NCBI RefSeq assembly: GCF_932526225.1
Contig: NC_064040.1
Coordinates: 5,305,181 to 5,369,180, forward strand
Direction of reading: 5' to 3'
DNA from: Nematostella vectensis
Lineage: Eukaryota; Cnidaria; Anthozoa; Actiniaria; Edwardsiidae
Length of the DNA: 64,000 nucleotides
Shown: positions 1 to 11,131 of the stretch, piece by piece
Numbering within the stretch: position 1 is the first letter of the stretch
How the letters are laid out: each line of letters opens with the position of its first letter
Notes under the pieces: model-generated
The model's database searches: none
Told to the model about the DNA's origin: nothing
The model's input: only the letters and a program-made list of their open reading frames with translations
Translations under genes and position numbers: made by a program

Positions 1-132
1 TGCACGCACACTCACCATGGGAACCTACCTCAACTACCGGCATGCAGCGCGCGCTTCGTTTGATGTAAGCTTAAAAAAGCGCGCGCTGCATTCTGGTAGA
101 TGAGGTAGGTTTCTATGGTTATGCGCGCGCAC
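1..132. repeat. Palindromic foldback/MITE-like element
   Basis: Two arms, about 14-56 and 77-119, are near-perfect reverse complements of each other. Both contain the AAGCGCGCGCTGCA core and a CTACCTCA-type segment, and about 20 bases separate them. The left end may be cut by the window edge. No coding capacity is visible. The structure fits a non-autonomous inverted-repeat element lying in an intron or upstream of the kinase gene. Confidence 0.6.
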
Positions 133-751
133 ACTTATAGCTGGAATGGCCTATTCCATCCCTTCTCCTTTATCTCTCCCTCTAGATGTTTTCTACAGCT
201 GTTTCTGAGTCGTCCTCGATTCCTTTCGCCTCGAGATATAATAGCACTCTAATACACAGCTACGTTACAAAGCGCGCTCTCATTGGTTGATTAGCGGTCC
301 GTTCATTACGGCCCGATAATGACCATCTTACTATACGTCGATACTGTGTCGTAACAATGTCGTGACCGTCGCACTATGGTCGTTTGTTCATCCATGTCGC
401 AACACGATGGGGGTCGATACTGTGTCGTAACAATGTCGTGATCGTCAAACTGTTATCGTATATTTGTCGATAATGTGTCGTGACACATGTCGATACTTTG
501 TTGTAGCCTTTGAAATGAATTGTGAATGTTTTGACTTGTTTTGACCTAACTGTGACGATAACGTGTCGTGAAAATGTCAATGTTACATTGTAGTGTAACA
601 GCTGACAGGATAAAGAAAATAAACCAAAAATATTTGTTTTTATAGTAAGGATGTACCACTCCGCGCGACATTTCGCTCGCTTTTATCTTTCCCGGTGATT
701 TTGCCCTCGTGCAATACAATCTTAACACAATCTGCTTGGAACACCTTGCAG
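133..751. other. Non-coding DNA upstream of first visible kinase exon
   Basis: No exon was recognised here. A short imperfect direct repeat of about 30 bases (GTCGATACTGTGTCGTAACA core) starts at 338 and again at 413, with related GTCGATAATGTG sequence near 467. The stretch is most likely intron of the receptor kinase gene, because the exon at 752 begins within a codon. Confidence 0.5.
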
Positions 752-3700
752 CCCAGCAGTGGACGGCAAAGGTCTGGATCAGCCAATGGAACTTGCAGAC
801 CCTTGGGAAGTCTCCCCAACTCAGGTGACCTTTCAAGATGATCTTGGCCAGGGAGCGTTTGGGAGGGTCTACAAGGCAGAGCTACGACACCTTCCACCAG
901 CGCTGAACAAAGCCTCAATGCGAGGGTTATCGATAAAGAAGAACAAAGGAAACTCATATATTGTCGCCGTTAAAACAATCCATGGTAAGATTCTAAGATT
1001 ACTGTGTTGTATTCATGTCTGTTTTCCTTGACAGATTATTGCGGTACATCAAATTTGATCAACCGCTTGGAGGATCCAGCGTTGTCTCCCTTCCACCCTG
1101 TAGGGACTGGTCTCTACTTTGAGGGGGTACCCACAAATATCAAATAACGACTCGTCAGTACATAACATTATCACCTTACAAAAGAGGAAAAAATCCTTGA
1201 TTGACAAGTGTTCTAGGCCCTGATTGGCTCATTTACTTCATTGTTCTAAGAGCAATTACAACTGTGTATTCATAGGCATAGGTTCTTAAAGATAACAAGG
1301 TTTTGTGCTTGTAGACACTGCAGGTCCTGAGCAGGGGGAAGAGTTTCTCAAGGAGATAAGTCTGATGAAGAAGCTTGGATCGCACAAAAACATCGTGAAT
1401 TTTCTTTGCTGTTCCACCGTAAAGGAGCCATTTATGCTGGTGGTGGAGTTTCTTCCTAAAGGCGACCTTCTCGACTATCTAAGGAGAAACAGATCAAAGG
1501 TAAGATACATAGGGAAACAAGACCTGGTACTGGCTAGCACTATTCTATAGAAACTTGATTATGAGAAACAGATCAAAGGAACCAATGGTATACAAATGTT
1601 TCTTAGCTTTGGAGAAGGAAGGAAGCGAAGGTGAGGGTATGATGGTGGAATAAAACTAATAAAGATTTTAGATAATCAGGGTGTTGATTGTATTAATTAT
1701 GGTGATTTTGTTGACCGGTGGACGCGATTGGTGATGAAAATGATAATGACAAATATGGTGGTAACTATAGTGGTGGTGTAACTATTGTCATGGCGCGGTG
1801 ATCAGGGTAATGATGGTGTCTTCATCGTCATCTTTATTTTGATCATCACCGTCGTCGTCATCATGATGTATGTATTTGCCTTTATATGATCAGATAAGCG
1901 GATTTGAGGGTAGAGAGAATGCGCCGGCGTACCTAGGTGTAAGAGATGCTCTGGCCAGGGGAAGTCACAAGGTAACACAGACCATAGTCATAACGGTCAT
2001 AATAAACATCTTTGTCTGATTGTGAAAGATAAGAGAATACTTTTTTATGTTGAGATGGCGAGAATTCGATTCAATTTTCTTGGGAATCGCCTCGTGAACA
2101 ACCCTTTATTTCTCATGTTTCCCACGAAAAAGGTTAATTGTATACCTTTAACAAAATAGCTTTGTTAGGTTTATCAATAATTCCTTTTAGCTATTTGGGG
2201 GGCAATTGTTACAAGCCTTGTTTCTGTTGTAGCGCTATGTGGACCTTCACAAGCAAAATGACGAGACAGGCGAAGAGGAAGACGAGATGATCACACCGCA
2301 GGACTTGCTCTCGTTTTCGTACCAGATAGCGGCTGGAATGGTGAGCTAATTACTATCCAATCTTGCCCGACTTAGGAGCGTAGCTTGGAGCGCGCCGTCT
2401 ATTCTTATCAAACATTCGCCGGGTTGTGCACCCTTTGAAATAATTGTCATGCCTGCAAATCCCCTTTTGCCCAATGTATATAAACACAATGTATGAAAAT
2501 CGCTTTTGACAGCATTACCCTATAGGGTATTTCGGTTTTCGATTGGCAACTAACGCTTGTTTGATGACGCAGGATACATTTTAACCGTGTTTCTAGGAAT
2601 ACTTGTCCAAGAAAGGATTCGTTCACCGTGACCTTGCGGCTCGTAATGTACTCGTTGCCGATAACAAACAAGTCAAAGTCGCTGACTTCGGGCTAACACG
2701 TGACCTGTACGAGGAAGGCGCCTATCAAGGCCATAGTAACCGGAAACTCCCCATCAAATGGATGTCACCCGAGGCGATATATGACCAGATATTCACCACT
2801 GAGAGTGATGTGTAAGCTAAGAAACAATGGGAACTTGTTTGGTACTTTTATGTCTTCACTAAACTTAGTTTATTATATTTATTTTTATTAGATGGTCATA
2901 TGGAGTCGTTCTATGGGAAATTGCTACTCTTGGTGAGTGATAGTCACTTGTCTTTTTGCTCAGCTCTGCTATCCGCCTCCTCATCCATGTTCTTCCGCAG
3001 GGACGTTGCCAGGGTCATAGCCAGGGTCCCCTCCCTTCTAGCAGCTCAAAATACAGGAAATGTGTTGGACATTATCCAAAATACAGGAGAAAATGCCTTG
3101 AAAGAGCCCTTTGCCCCCCCTCCTCCTATTAAAAATCCTGTCTGTCTGTCTGTCTGTCTGTCTGTCCCCTATGGCCATCCTACCCTTCAGCCTCAGTATT
3201 CGACATAATATATATCCTCTAGGTGGTGCCCCATATCCGACCATCTCCACTCGTGACGTATTCGTCATGTTACGGAGCGGCTACCGAATGGAAAAGCCCG
3301 ACATCTGCTCTGACGAAGTGTGAGTATTAATATAGTATTAACACCTCTTGCCTCCAAAAGATGAATATACAGGGCCGTAGCAGGGGTGGGGCACTGGGGG
3401 CACGTGCCCCCAAATAGTTTTAAATAATTTTTAAATAATTATAAGGAAGTGACCAGTAGGGGCGTGGCTGTGCCCCAACATTTTCCTAATGGGGCACTGA
3501 TATAACTATTCCTATCCCATATTCTACTTATGGTTCTATTCCTCTTTTATCATCGCTTTTTTTTTTAGTAAAAGACATTGACATAAGACAAGACATCTGA
3601 ATTATAAACTGAAACTAAGCCTTATTTTACTCGCTAGCGATGGCCTTTTTCTTTAAGTATAAACAATTTAGCCAGGAAATTCTAGAAAGTTCTTTTACGA

Positions 3701-3926
3701 TCATTTGTCTTGACACAGGTACACGATCATGAAACATTGTTGGGAAGACCAGCCTAAGAAAAGACCGACATTTAGCGATCTTCGCATGAAATTTGAGTAT
3801 ATGCTTGAGGCAGACAATCCTTACCTGGATCTATCAGAAATAGACGAAACCAAAGACTATTATTTAGTGCCGTCGTTCAACAGCGCCATGGAGACCTCGG
3901 CAGACAACTTAGAACCGAAGGCGTGA
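752..3926 (+). CDS. Receptor tyrosine kinase, kinase-domain 3' part (partial gene)
   Basis: Eight phase-consistent exons are proposed: 752-984, 1315-1499, 1894-1971, 2233-2340, 2597-2811, 2892-2932, 3223-3319 and 3719-3926 (TGA). They give about 387 residues, from juxtamembrane to C-terminus. Visible motifs are the glycine loop GQGAFG, the ATP lysine in VAVK, FVHRDLAARN (the AAR order typical of receptor kinases), DFG, WMSPEAIY, SDVWSYG and CWEDQPKKRPTF. Residues encoded by 1894-1971 form a kinase-insert loop. The activation segment has tyrosines in DLYEE and GAYQ. The protein would phosphorylate tyrosines at the plasma membrane. Ligand-binding and transmembrane exons are not in the window, so the subfamily (FGFR/VEGFR-like or Cad96Ca-like) cannot be fixed. 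The first acceptor could be AG at 750-751 or a few bases later. Confidence 0.9.
2990..3190. repeat. Dispersed repeat with (CTGT)n microsatellite in kinase intron 6
   Basis: The segment contains GCCAGGGTCATAGCCAGGG, then CAGGAGAAAATGCCTTGAAA, then a G/C-rich part, ending in a CTGT tetranucleotide run at about 3138-3168. Related sequence with the same order of blocks occurs at 51925-52025 and 55040-55205, so this is a dispersed family and not unique intron. Confidence 0.6.
3371..3500. repeat. Dispersed GGGGCAC/GTGCCCC repeat, copy 1
   Basis: A block of the form 'agggc..agcaggggtggggcactggg' is followed by GTGCCCCC, AAGGAA.TGACCAGTAGGG, and then GTGGCTGTGCCCCAA. The same order of blocks recurs at about 19805-19940 and 53457-53595, and inverted at about 59975-60140. 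It lies in intron 7 of the kinase gene. Confidence 0.6.
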
Positions 3927-4285
3927 GACAAGGAAAAGTCCTTTTATACAGCCATTTCAAAAAAGGTTGCACTCGAGAATTCATGTGTCGTAACCCGCGG
4001 TGCTTCATGGGTCGCGTATAAACGGCTGAATCCTTGTATCTGAAAGCTGTGGGAATGTCCATAAGAACATAAACAAGATTTCTATAGCTTTTAAAACCTG
4101 TATTTGTTCTTTATTTGCGCTTATTTTCTTATTTACTTGATTCCCATGAACACTTCGGGTTACGATGCACAGATTTTCGGAGTGCGCCACGCAGAACTCG
4201 TGACGAGTGAAGTATGCACAGGGGTATGTACAGACGAGGTCTTAAGGCATGGCTAAAGATTAAAAAAATGTTTGTCAACCATTGA

Positions 4286-4291
4286 AATAAA
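4286..4291 (+). other. Candidate polyadenylation signal for the kinase gene
   Basis: Canonical AATAAA 360 bases after the kinase stop codon. It is supported by position only; no transcript evidence is available. Confidence 0.4.
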
Positions 4292-4539
4292 ACTCTGGCG
4301 CGAGCATGTTTTTGCAGGTCGCTAAACACAAAAGCGCTCGCACTTTTTTCGTTATGATTACGCCAGAAATCAAAGTGGCGCCATGGGAATTTCGAGCTGT
4401 TATTGGATTAAAAGCACGAAGCGCGATGGCGCAATGTTTTGTGTGATGAGTGGCTAAACGATAAAACATGAACGTTCAACGTAAATGTTTCATGAAAATC
4501 TTTTGTTCTCGTTCAAACATCTGCACGTGTTGTGGAAGC

Positions 4540-4625
4540 CAATTTAGTGCCATGTTTTGTGGGTGAACATTTGCGTCAAACGCAATGTTTGACAAATATG
4601 TTTGAATGCTTAGCCAGGCTTTTAG
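4540..4625. repeat. Dispersed palindrome-containing repeat
   Basis: AACATTTGCGTCAAACGCAA followed by TGTTTGA, then TGTTTGAATGCTTAGCCAGGC. A close copy with the same flanking words (AATATTTGTGTCAAACACAA, TTCAGCCAGGC) is at about 55203-55265 in a TADA2B intron. The family was not recognised. Confidence 0.5.
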
Positions 4626-4967
4626 GGAATGTTAATTGCTTATGTAAGCACCATGCACTTAGAACTCAATACTTTAAGATTTTCATGACGGTTAAAAAAA
4701 GTGAAATATACAGTTTTACATAGCGCTTTTACAGTAAAAACAATGTTCTAAGAGCTTTACATTAAGGCCACGAATTCCATCCTGGAATCGAGGATCTGAT
4801 CTGCTTATACATTTAATGATGATGCTGTAAATATAATGATACCAAATTTAAAAAAATATAGGACTATAGTGTGTACCCTTGACACATTCATGTAAAGCAC
4901 AAAATTTACGAAGTTTTCATCCTATCAATGTTTAATCGCGTAACCCATTTGTAGGTAGCGCCCCCCC

Positions 4968-5660
4968 CCCCATTCAATTCAATTCAATTATTTTATTTGG
5001 CACCTTTTCATCTTTGATTCACGGGCGTTGCTCCAAATACATTAATATAATATTGACAAAAAAATTATAATTGGTTTTCAATTATATTCCTATTTACAAT
5101 AAATTCTCTATAATCGTACTTTGTAGCGATGTCATTATATAGTTCTCATTACAAAGCACTTTCCCTTATGCTTCCCAAACAAATTGGGCTATTTCTTTTT
5201 TTGGTTGCACTCTCCTGTTTCAAACTAATCACCTTCAAAAATGCTATGACAGGAGGCATTGCTTTTAGATTCTGTTTTGTTGCAGATTGAAAAACCCTAT
5301 ACATTTGTTCCCTCAATTCACTATATGCCGGACATTTTATCATAAAGTGTTCCTCTTCCTCATATTGGACCAAGCATATTGGGCACATTCTTTGTTCAGG
5401 GGGAGTGTACGATTTTGTGTGACGTCCTGTTTCGATAGCTAGTTTGTGGCTTAGTCTAAGCTTTGTTAGCGCAATTCTGTGATTAACATTTATAACTTGG
5501 GAGAGATAATCTTCGTAATTGTGAACGCTCTTAAATTCCCTAAATGTTCTCAATTTGTTTTTATGTCGAGGGTCTTTCCTTTAATCGTTATAAATTTTAT
5601 TGAGCCAGGTTTTTTGTTCTATCTGTCAGTTTCTGTCTTATGATATTTATTGGTATTTCT
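4968..5660 (-). pseudogene. LINE non-LTR retrotransposon 3' fragment
   Basis: The minus strand 5553-5149 reads as an open 134-residue segment with ALTKLRLSHKLAIETGRH, then CPICLVQYEEEEHFMIKCPA. This CxxC...H...C zinc-knuckle-like tail follows the reverse-transcriptase domain in many cnidarian and vertebrate LINEs. A stop interrupts the frame just upstream (about 5580), and no reverse-transcriptase core is present, so this is a 5'-truncated dead copy. It ends in a short AATTG/TTGAA tandem tail at about 4970-4990, beside a C run, as expected for a LINE 3' end. Confidence 0.75.
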
Positions 5661-5832
5661 GCGTCGAGCGGGTTGGACCATATTTCTCCTAAGCCGGCGT
5701 GATTTAAGAAATGCTTAATTTTGTTTGTCCATTTAACCCTATTCAGACTGGGCTTTTTTTAGTTGTCTGTGACTTGGGGGGGGGGGGGGGGGGGCTAAAA
5801 GGGCCCCGTTCGTATTTCATGAACCGCTTATA

Positions 5833-8038
5833 GTCGAGTCGCTTACAGCACAAAAAGAGCTCATTCTATACACAGCGGACAAAAGCACCAAACTTGGTAT
5901 AAATATAGCCTAGGGGATGGTAATCAAAACTGAGACCGGTGCCCACCGGTACCATTTATATCATTTAAGCTCTATTCTATCAAATTCCGTGCCAAAAAAA
6001 AAAAGCTACATTTGAAGAAGAAGGAACCCAGGCCCCACGCGGCTTTTTTTACATCCCTCTTGTTAACATGCAAATAAGACTGATATTCGTTCATCAAATA
6101 AGCACAAATAGGTGGTGCACATGAATTTTCCTAGAAATGTTCTTTCAATGAGTTCTATAAGTATTATATTAAGGGCTACAGAGCTTAACCAGCGCGGCTG
6201 TATTTGATAGGCCCGTCAGCAGGAGAAAATCCGCTACCGATGAGGAAGATTTTTCATAGCCTGTTGTGCGTTGATAAGATGTGCCATGACAACTCGAATC
6301 ATTTGTTTATCTTTTTGTTACGGCCTTTTGTTATTTTTAAAATCAAATTATCACAATTGTTTCCGAGGCGAGAGCCTCGCTCTACCCTTCGCTAGTTATG
6401 AGCCAAAGCGGGGGCGCCGGCAGACGCCCTTGACTTCCAACCACTCGGTCGTATGAAGCCGAAAACCCTAGCTAATAGCGTTCCATGATTAACATTTTCA
6501 TTTTGTAAAATAGAAAATGAATCTGATCGTTAGAATAGTAGAATAATTCTGGCTTACGTAGGTTTGGGGCTACGTGTCCTCTCCTAAGGTTGACGTTAGT
6601 ACCGTCAGCACTAGGATTTTTGTATACTTGTTTATAGCACCGTCGTTTTTTCGGCACCTTGAAGAAAACGTCCCTGAGAAAGGAAATATCCTCTGTTTGG
6701 AGGAAGAAATCCCCGCGGACCCTGCGCACAAGCTAGCGTACGCGCATCATTCTGAAAAGGTTCTTTCAGTTTCTTTCAGAATAACTTTTCCCCTTTATTG
6801 CAATAACGATCCGCCGATCACTGATCCGCGCCTTAGGAAAGGCCTCTAAAACTTTGTCCTTTAGTAGAAAACGGTTAAAGGATTTCTCATTCCCAAAATC
6901 TCCCAAGCGTGTCTCATGTGCGTTGTGGAGCTCGGATATCAGAAAAAAGGTACGTACCATTTCCAACAGCCTCCATTTATATATTCTGTTAATATATTAT
7001 ATTCTATAAGCCTGACAAAAGCTCTATTCTTTTTTATCATCTCCTCTCGCTTCCTGGAGACCTTTCCTTTTCTTTTGATCCACAGACATCCATAGACATC
7101 TTTAAGATAATAACATAGTCCCTTATTCCTGCGGTGATTCGTTGGAGGTTGGTTGCTAAAAAGCATGCGATGCGTTGAACCTCATCACTATAATGCACAC
7201 GTAGGGAGCAATAAGCACTGTTTTTTCGTTAGTGCCTCTGCTAGTCAGCTTTTTTCGTTCTTAATTGCTTTTGAGCATTCCTGTGCCATTTTGCGCTATT
7301 TGCGCGACAAAGAGTTTCTACAGATGTTTCTTCTGCAGACAATCCAAATCCTCTAATATTCTCAAGAAAAGCATCACAATCTAATAACTTTGATTGAGGA
7401 GGCATATCTAAAGTATCTCGTTGGTCTTTAGTGTCTAGTTGACAGACACTTACAAACCACCCTTATTAAATCCATCTCTATTTCTTTATTTAGCCAACGT
7501 CAAAATACCCGATAACTGCGATTAATCGCAGATTTATAATAAATTAATTTAAAATCAAGACAAAAGTTCATATTTAGTAGGTTATACACATTGTAAGTCC
7601 TTGATACATTAAGAATGAGCTTTTTATTTACCTAAAATACGCGATTTTATGAGGTACGTATACTGAGTATACTGTGCCAATATAGGCCGCCATCTTGGAT
7701 AACCGTGAGGGGGATTGGGTCTAGCTTTAAAAACTTTTTCTCGTAAATAAAGCGTTTTAATGCGGCCGACGACAGTTTTATCTTGAAATATTAACAAATA
7801 GCGTTATATTTTTCCTACCAAAAAAACAATCAGATATTTCGCCTTAGTTTTGGAAATACAAGGTCACCACAGGGAGCCCGCGATTGACGCTTTTTTCTAA
7901 TTTTTATTCGGTTATTACACAAAATCCTTAAGTGACACCGGTAGGCACCGGTCTCAATTTTATTAGCATCCTTTTGGCTATCTTTATGCCAAGTTTGGTG
8001 CTTTTGTCCACTATGTATAGATTGAAACACTAAGCGAC
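5833..8038. repeat. Inverted repeat pair about 2 kb apart, possible DNA element
   Basis: Sequence at about 5833-5960 (GTCGCTTA, then GGACAAAAGCACCAAACTTG, then GAGACCGGTGCCCACCGGT) recurs as its reverse complement at about 7938-8038 (same words, GTGCCTACCGGT). The arms point inward and are diverged. The interior has no convincing ORF; a G run lies just outside at about 5777-5795. It could be a decayed terminal-inverted-repeat element, or two independent insertions of one short repeat in opposite directions. Confidence 0.4.
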
Positions 8039-8932
8039 CGGACTATTAGGCTATGACCATCAAACTTACAGAAAATGATCGCCAGCATGAAAAGAATCGT
8101 CACGTGCTATGTTGGGTGTGGTCGAATCAATTATGACCTCACAATGACGTAATAAATACGATGTCTAGCTATGCTTTCAAATATTGCCTAAATTACAAGA
8201 TATCGGGTTGAAATCATTTTGCATCATTTAGGTATATCAAAATCTACATTTTAACGGCTTTACAATGCAAAAGGGCATAAAAACGTTTATAATACTTTTT
8301 TGTAAGAATTTCCGCCATCTTTGATTCTTATGATTTTGGCAAAAAATCTAAAATTATTACAGACAAAAGTATTTGCATTCATGTAGTACTGCTTATAGCA
8401 ATATTAAATGCATAATATTAGCTTTTAAAGTGTAATTTAGTAAATCTAGTAACAACAGCTTTGAAAGAATAAAATTTACCCACACCTCCCCCCAAATATC
8501 CAAAGTAAAAAAAAATTTTGGTGTGAAACTTGTCACCTAAACAAACTTATAAAGTCAGAAGAGGCATTTAAATCTGAGAAACAGGACCAAAATATGAAAA
8601 ATTCACTACTTTCTAGTTTTTGGGAAACCTATTTGTGAAAAAACGGTTGCCAGGGTAACATGGAGCGTCTCCTTGACATGTCAATGACATCAAAACGTCC
8701 GCAGATAGATTTTAGGAAAAGTCACAAAGTTATAGCCTCTTAGCTGCTATGGCTTTCCCTGCTAGCAGAGGCCTCTTTTCTCTGTATTTCGCTGGGCTGG
8801 AGTTCGCGAAAAAAAGATACCTCTACCATGGGTCGCAAGTTCGTTTGATCAAACCGCCGTCTACGATCGTGGACGGGAGATCCAGAGCGCATGCTCCGTT
8901 CATTAATTACTGGCCAGACTTGCGCTGAATCA
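8039..8932. other. Intergenic, nothing recognised
   Basis: AT-rich sequence with frequent stops in all frames. No RNA gene, exon or clear repeat was identified. Confidence 0.5.
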
Positions 8933-9012
8933 TACCCTGGTTCCAGAGCCTCGTGCGTCTCTCTATTTAGTGGCCAGCGAGCTCGCTGGCCACTGGCTCT
9001 GGGACCAGGGTA
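8933..9012. repeat. Foldback repeat with 24-bp perfect palindrome
   Basis: The outer arms are TACCCTGGTTCCAGAGCC and, inverted, GGCTCTGGGACCAGGGTA. The centre, 8970-8993, is a perfect palindrome (GTGGCCAGCGAG and its complement). A half-copy with the same arm and TTAAGTGGCCAGT lies inverted at about 36984-37048. It belongs to a short dispersed element family. Confidence 0.65.
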
Positions 9013-9589
9013 GCTGAATCACCGTATGGTAGCTAAAGCTTTACGGCTAGGTTGGAGATTTCGGCCCCAACACCGCTATCTAGCGAACTGTGTAACACAC
9101 AGGTACCGAGGCACAAGCGCATTAACGGGAGGCAGGGAGGCAATAACCAGGTTCCTAGCCCTTAAGACCGAAGTCTTATACGGTTACGCCACGCACAGCT
9201 CGCTGTGACGTAGCGTGAAAAAATATGAGGTGTACCCAGGCGCTGTTGGTCCCTTGGGGAGTTGATCAGTCACAATGGTAGTGATATCGTAATGCACGTG
9301 CACATCTTTCAAGACATAACATCAATAAAGAATAAAACGCGTCGTTTTAGGCTAATATTTTGGTTACATCTCAAAAGATAACGCTTCATCAACTCATCAA
9401 AAGTTTGCTCATAAACTCGTTTACCGTGGAACTTCGACATGATATGACAAGGGAAATTATATCGCTATGTCAAAATATCGTTGTATCAAAGCACGCGATA
9501 TAGCAATATTTTGGGAAATTGACAAAACATGAATCAATCAAAAACATTTATATCCAATTATAGAGTTGCAGTTTAAACATCATATATAT
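9013..9589. other. Intergenic, nothing recognised
   Basis: No exon or RNA gene was seen. An open frame of 60 codons near 9026 has no recognisable features. Confidence 0.4.
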
Positions 9590-9639
9590 CTATCACACGT
9601 GAGGGGCCGAATTCCCGCTTACCTGTGTGGTTAAACAGG

Positions 9640-10005
9640 CGGCATCTCGGCAGCATCCTTGACATCGGAGAAGCTGGATCCAGTGGATTCGGATACTTTT
9701 GAAAACGCCGTCGAAAATGAATCCGTACACTATGGTCTGTAGAGTGGACGGTTGAATCCGTATCAAAATGAAAACGATGGCGTCATATCGCAGGCGCTTC
9801 TGCTGCTTTGAGCACGTGCATATCATAAAAATGACGCTACCCCCGTACCTTTCAGCGTTTTTAAACGTTTGAATCCGTGTTAATGTGGACGGCTGGTTCC
9901 AGGCGAACAGGCTGCGAAACGCGATCGTGTGGACGCGAATCAAATGGTGCGTTTTCGGCGAAACAAATCCGAATACTTTTGATTCCGTGTTAGTGTGGAC
10001 GACTC
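9640..10005. repeat. Probable non-autonomous element with GTGTGGACG blocks
   Basis: The stretch has internal repetition: GGATTCGGATACTTTTGA near 9686 and, in related form, near 9967; GAATCCGT three times; and AGTGTGGACG-type words near 9733, 9889, 9930 and 9993. Such blocks recur in metazoan MITE families. The small open frame across it on the minus strand is not a convincing gene. Confidence 0.4.
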
Positions 10006-10082
10006 CTAAGGCTTAGCAAACTAGTGGTAAATTAAGGGAATATAGACTATTATTTGATCTAAAGCTTTATATGTTTTAAATT

Positions 10083-10642
10083 AAGGTGTAACCTATTGCT
10101 CTAGGAATAAAATGTACGTACGTAGTACCTGTCATTTCAATGCCAGTTAAAAAAAAATATTTCCATTCTATTCACAGTTATCTGTTGATAAAGCATATAT
10201 CTTTTGAAAAAAGGTGTCACCTATTCCTCTAGAAAAAAAATGTATATACGTAGTACCTGTCATTTCAATGGCAGTTTAAAACATATTTCTATTTCATTCA
10301 CAGTTATCTTTGGATTTTTTTTTAGATATACCAAGTTATCATTTGAAGATAAGGCTGTCTATAATTTAGCTGAGACCATGTCCCTTACACTTCAAGATGG
10401 TGCAAGACGGTGGCCAGTCAAGCCGTAACAGTATTTCACAAGACAAGAGCGAATGACATCGCCGGGTTATTTTAAGAATGCGTTCCTACCGTCCCATCCC
10501 CCTTGCTAGGACTAATACCGCACAACCACCCTTTTCAACCTCCCCCTCCCCTCCCCCAAATACACAGACCGCTGACCAGTCAAACCGTAACAATATTCCA
10601 CCAGAAGAGAGCGGATGACATCGCCGAGTTATTAAAAATGCA
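10083..10642. repeat. Two local tandem duplications
   Basis: A unit beginning AAGGTGT.ACCTATT.CTCT and containing TACCTGTCATTTCAATG starts at 10083 and again at 10211 (period about 128). After it, a block containing CCAGTCAA.CCGTAACA and GCG.ATGACATCGCCG.GTTA occurs at about 10410-10480 and again at about 10570-10640. No coding sequence was recognised. Confidence 0.6.
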
Positions 10643-11131
10643 TGTCACCCGTGCCTTCTCTCCTTAGTGACACTGAAACCAACAAAAATACATATAATCG
10701 GAAGGATTTCCAAGGTGTTTTACCTGGTTTTACTCAAGAGCTTGGATTACGTACATTTTAAGTAGCGTGAGTTTGTCAAAGACGGATATGTGACCAGATA
10801 TTTTGTAACACGGGTGGCCGTGTTTATTTAGTCTATTCTTGATGGATATGCTTTTTTCTTACTTGGTGTTAGTGTCTTTGAATATGTACTTATCTTTGAT
10901 CGTTTTTGTTTGAGGCGACCCGTACCGAAAGTTTATTTTGAATTAATATGCGGAGAAATACCGAGATAGGCTGGGCTTAATTTTAAGGCTCCATATCGCA
11001 GAAACTAACAGATATCTTACAGGAAGTTTTGAAACATCGAACCTGAGCCGCTTTTTTTTCTCAATAGATGGATCCATGATCGCCAGTTCTTTTGATGGCC
11101 ATCTCTCGTTCGAAGGTCACGTGGTTAATCG
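10643..11131. other. Upstream region of NXPE-like gene
   Basis: Presumed promoter and 5' UTR region. No TATA box or other element could be assigned with confidence. Confidence 0.4.

Larger units (their letters stand above)
3927..4967. other. 3' flank of kinase gene, non-coding
   Basis: This stretch holds the probable 3' UTR of the kinase gene, with an AATAAA at 4286-4291. It also holds a dispersed repeat at about 4540-4625, built around GTCAAACGCAATGTTTGA and shared with about 55203-55265. No conserved coding sequence was seen. Confidence 0.5.

Noticed and set aside
6204..6849. Overlapping short open frames as a gene
   Set aside because: No splice-consistent or family-like sequence; they lie inside the inverted-repeat interval and look random.
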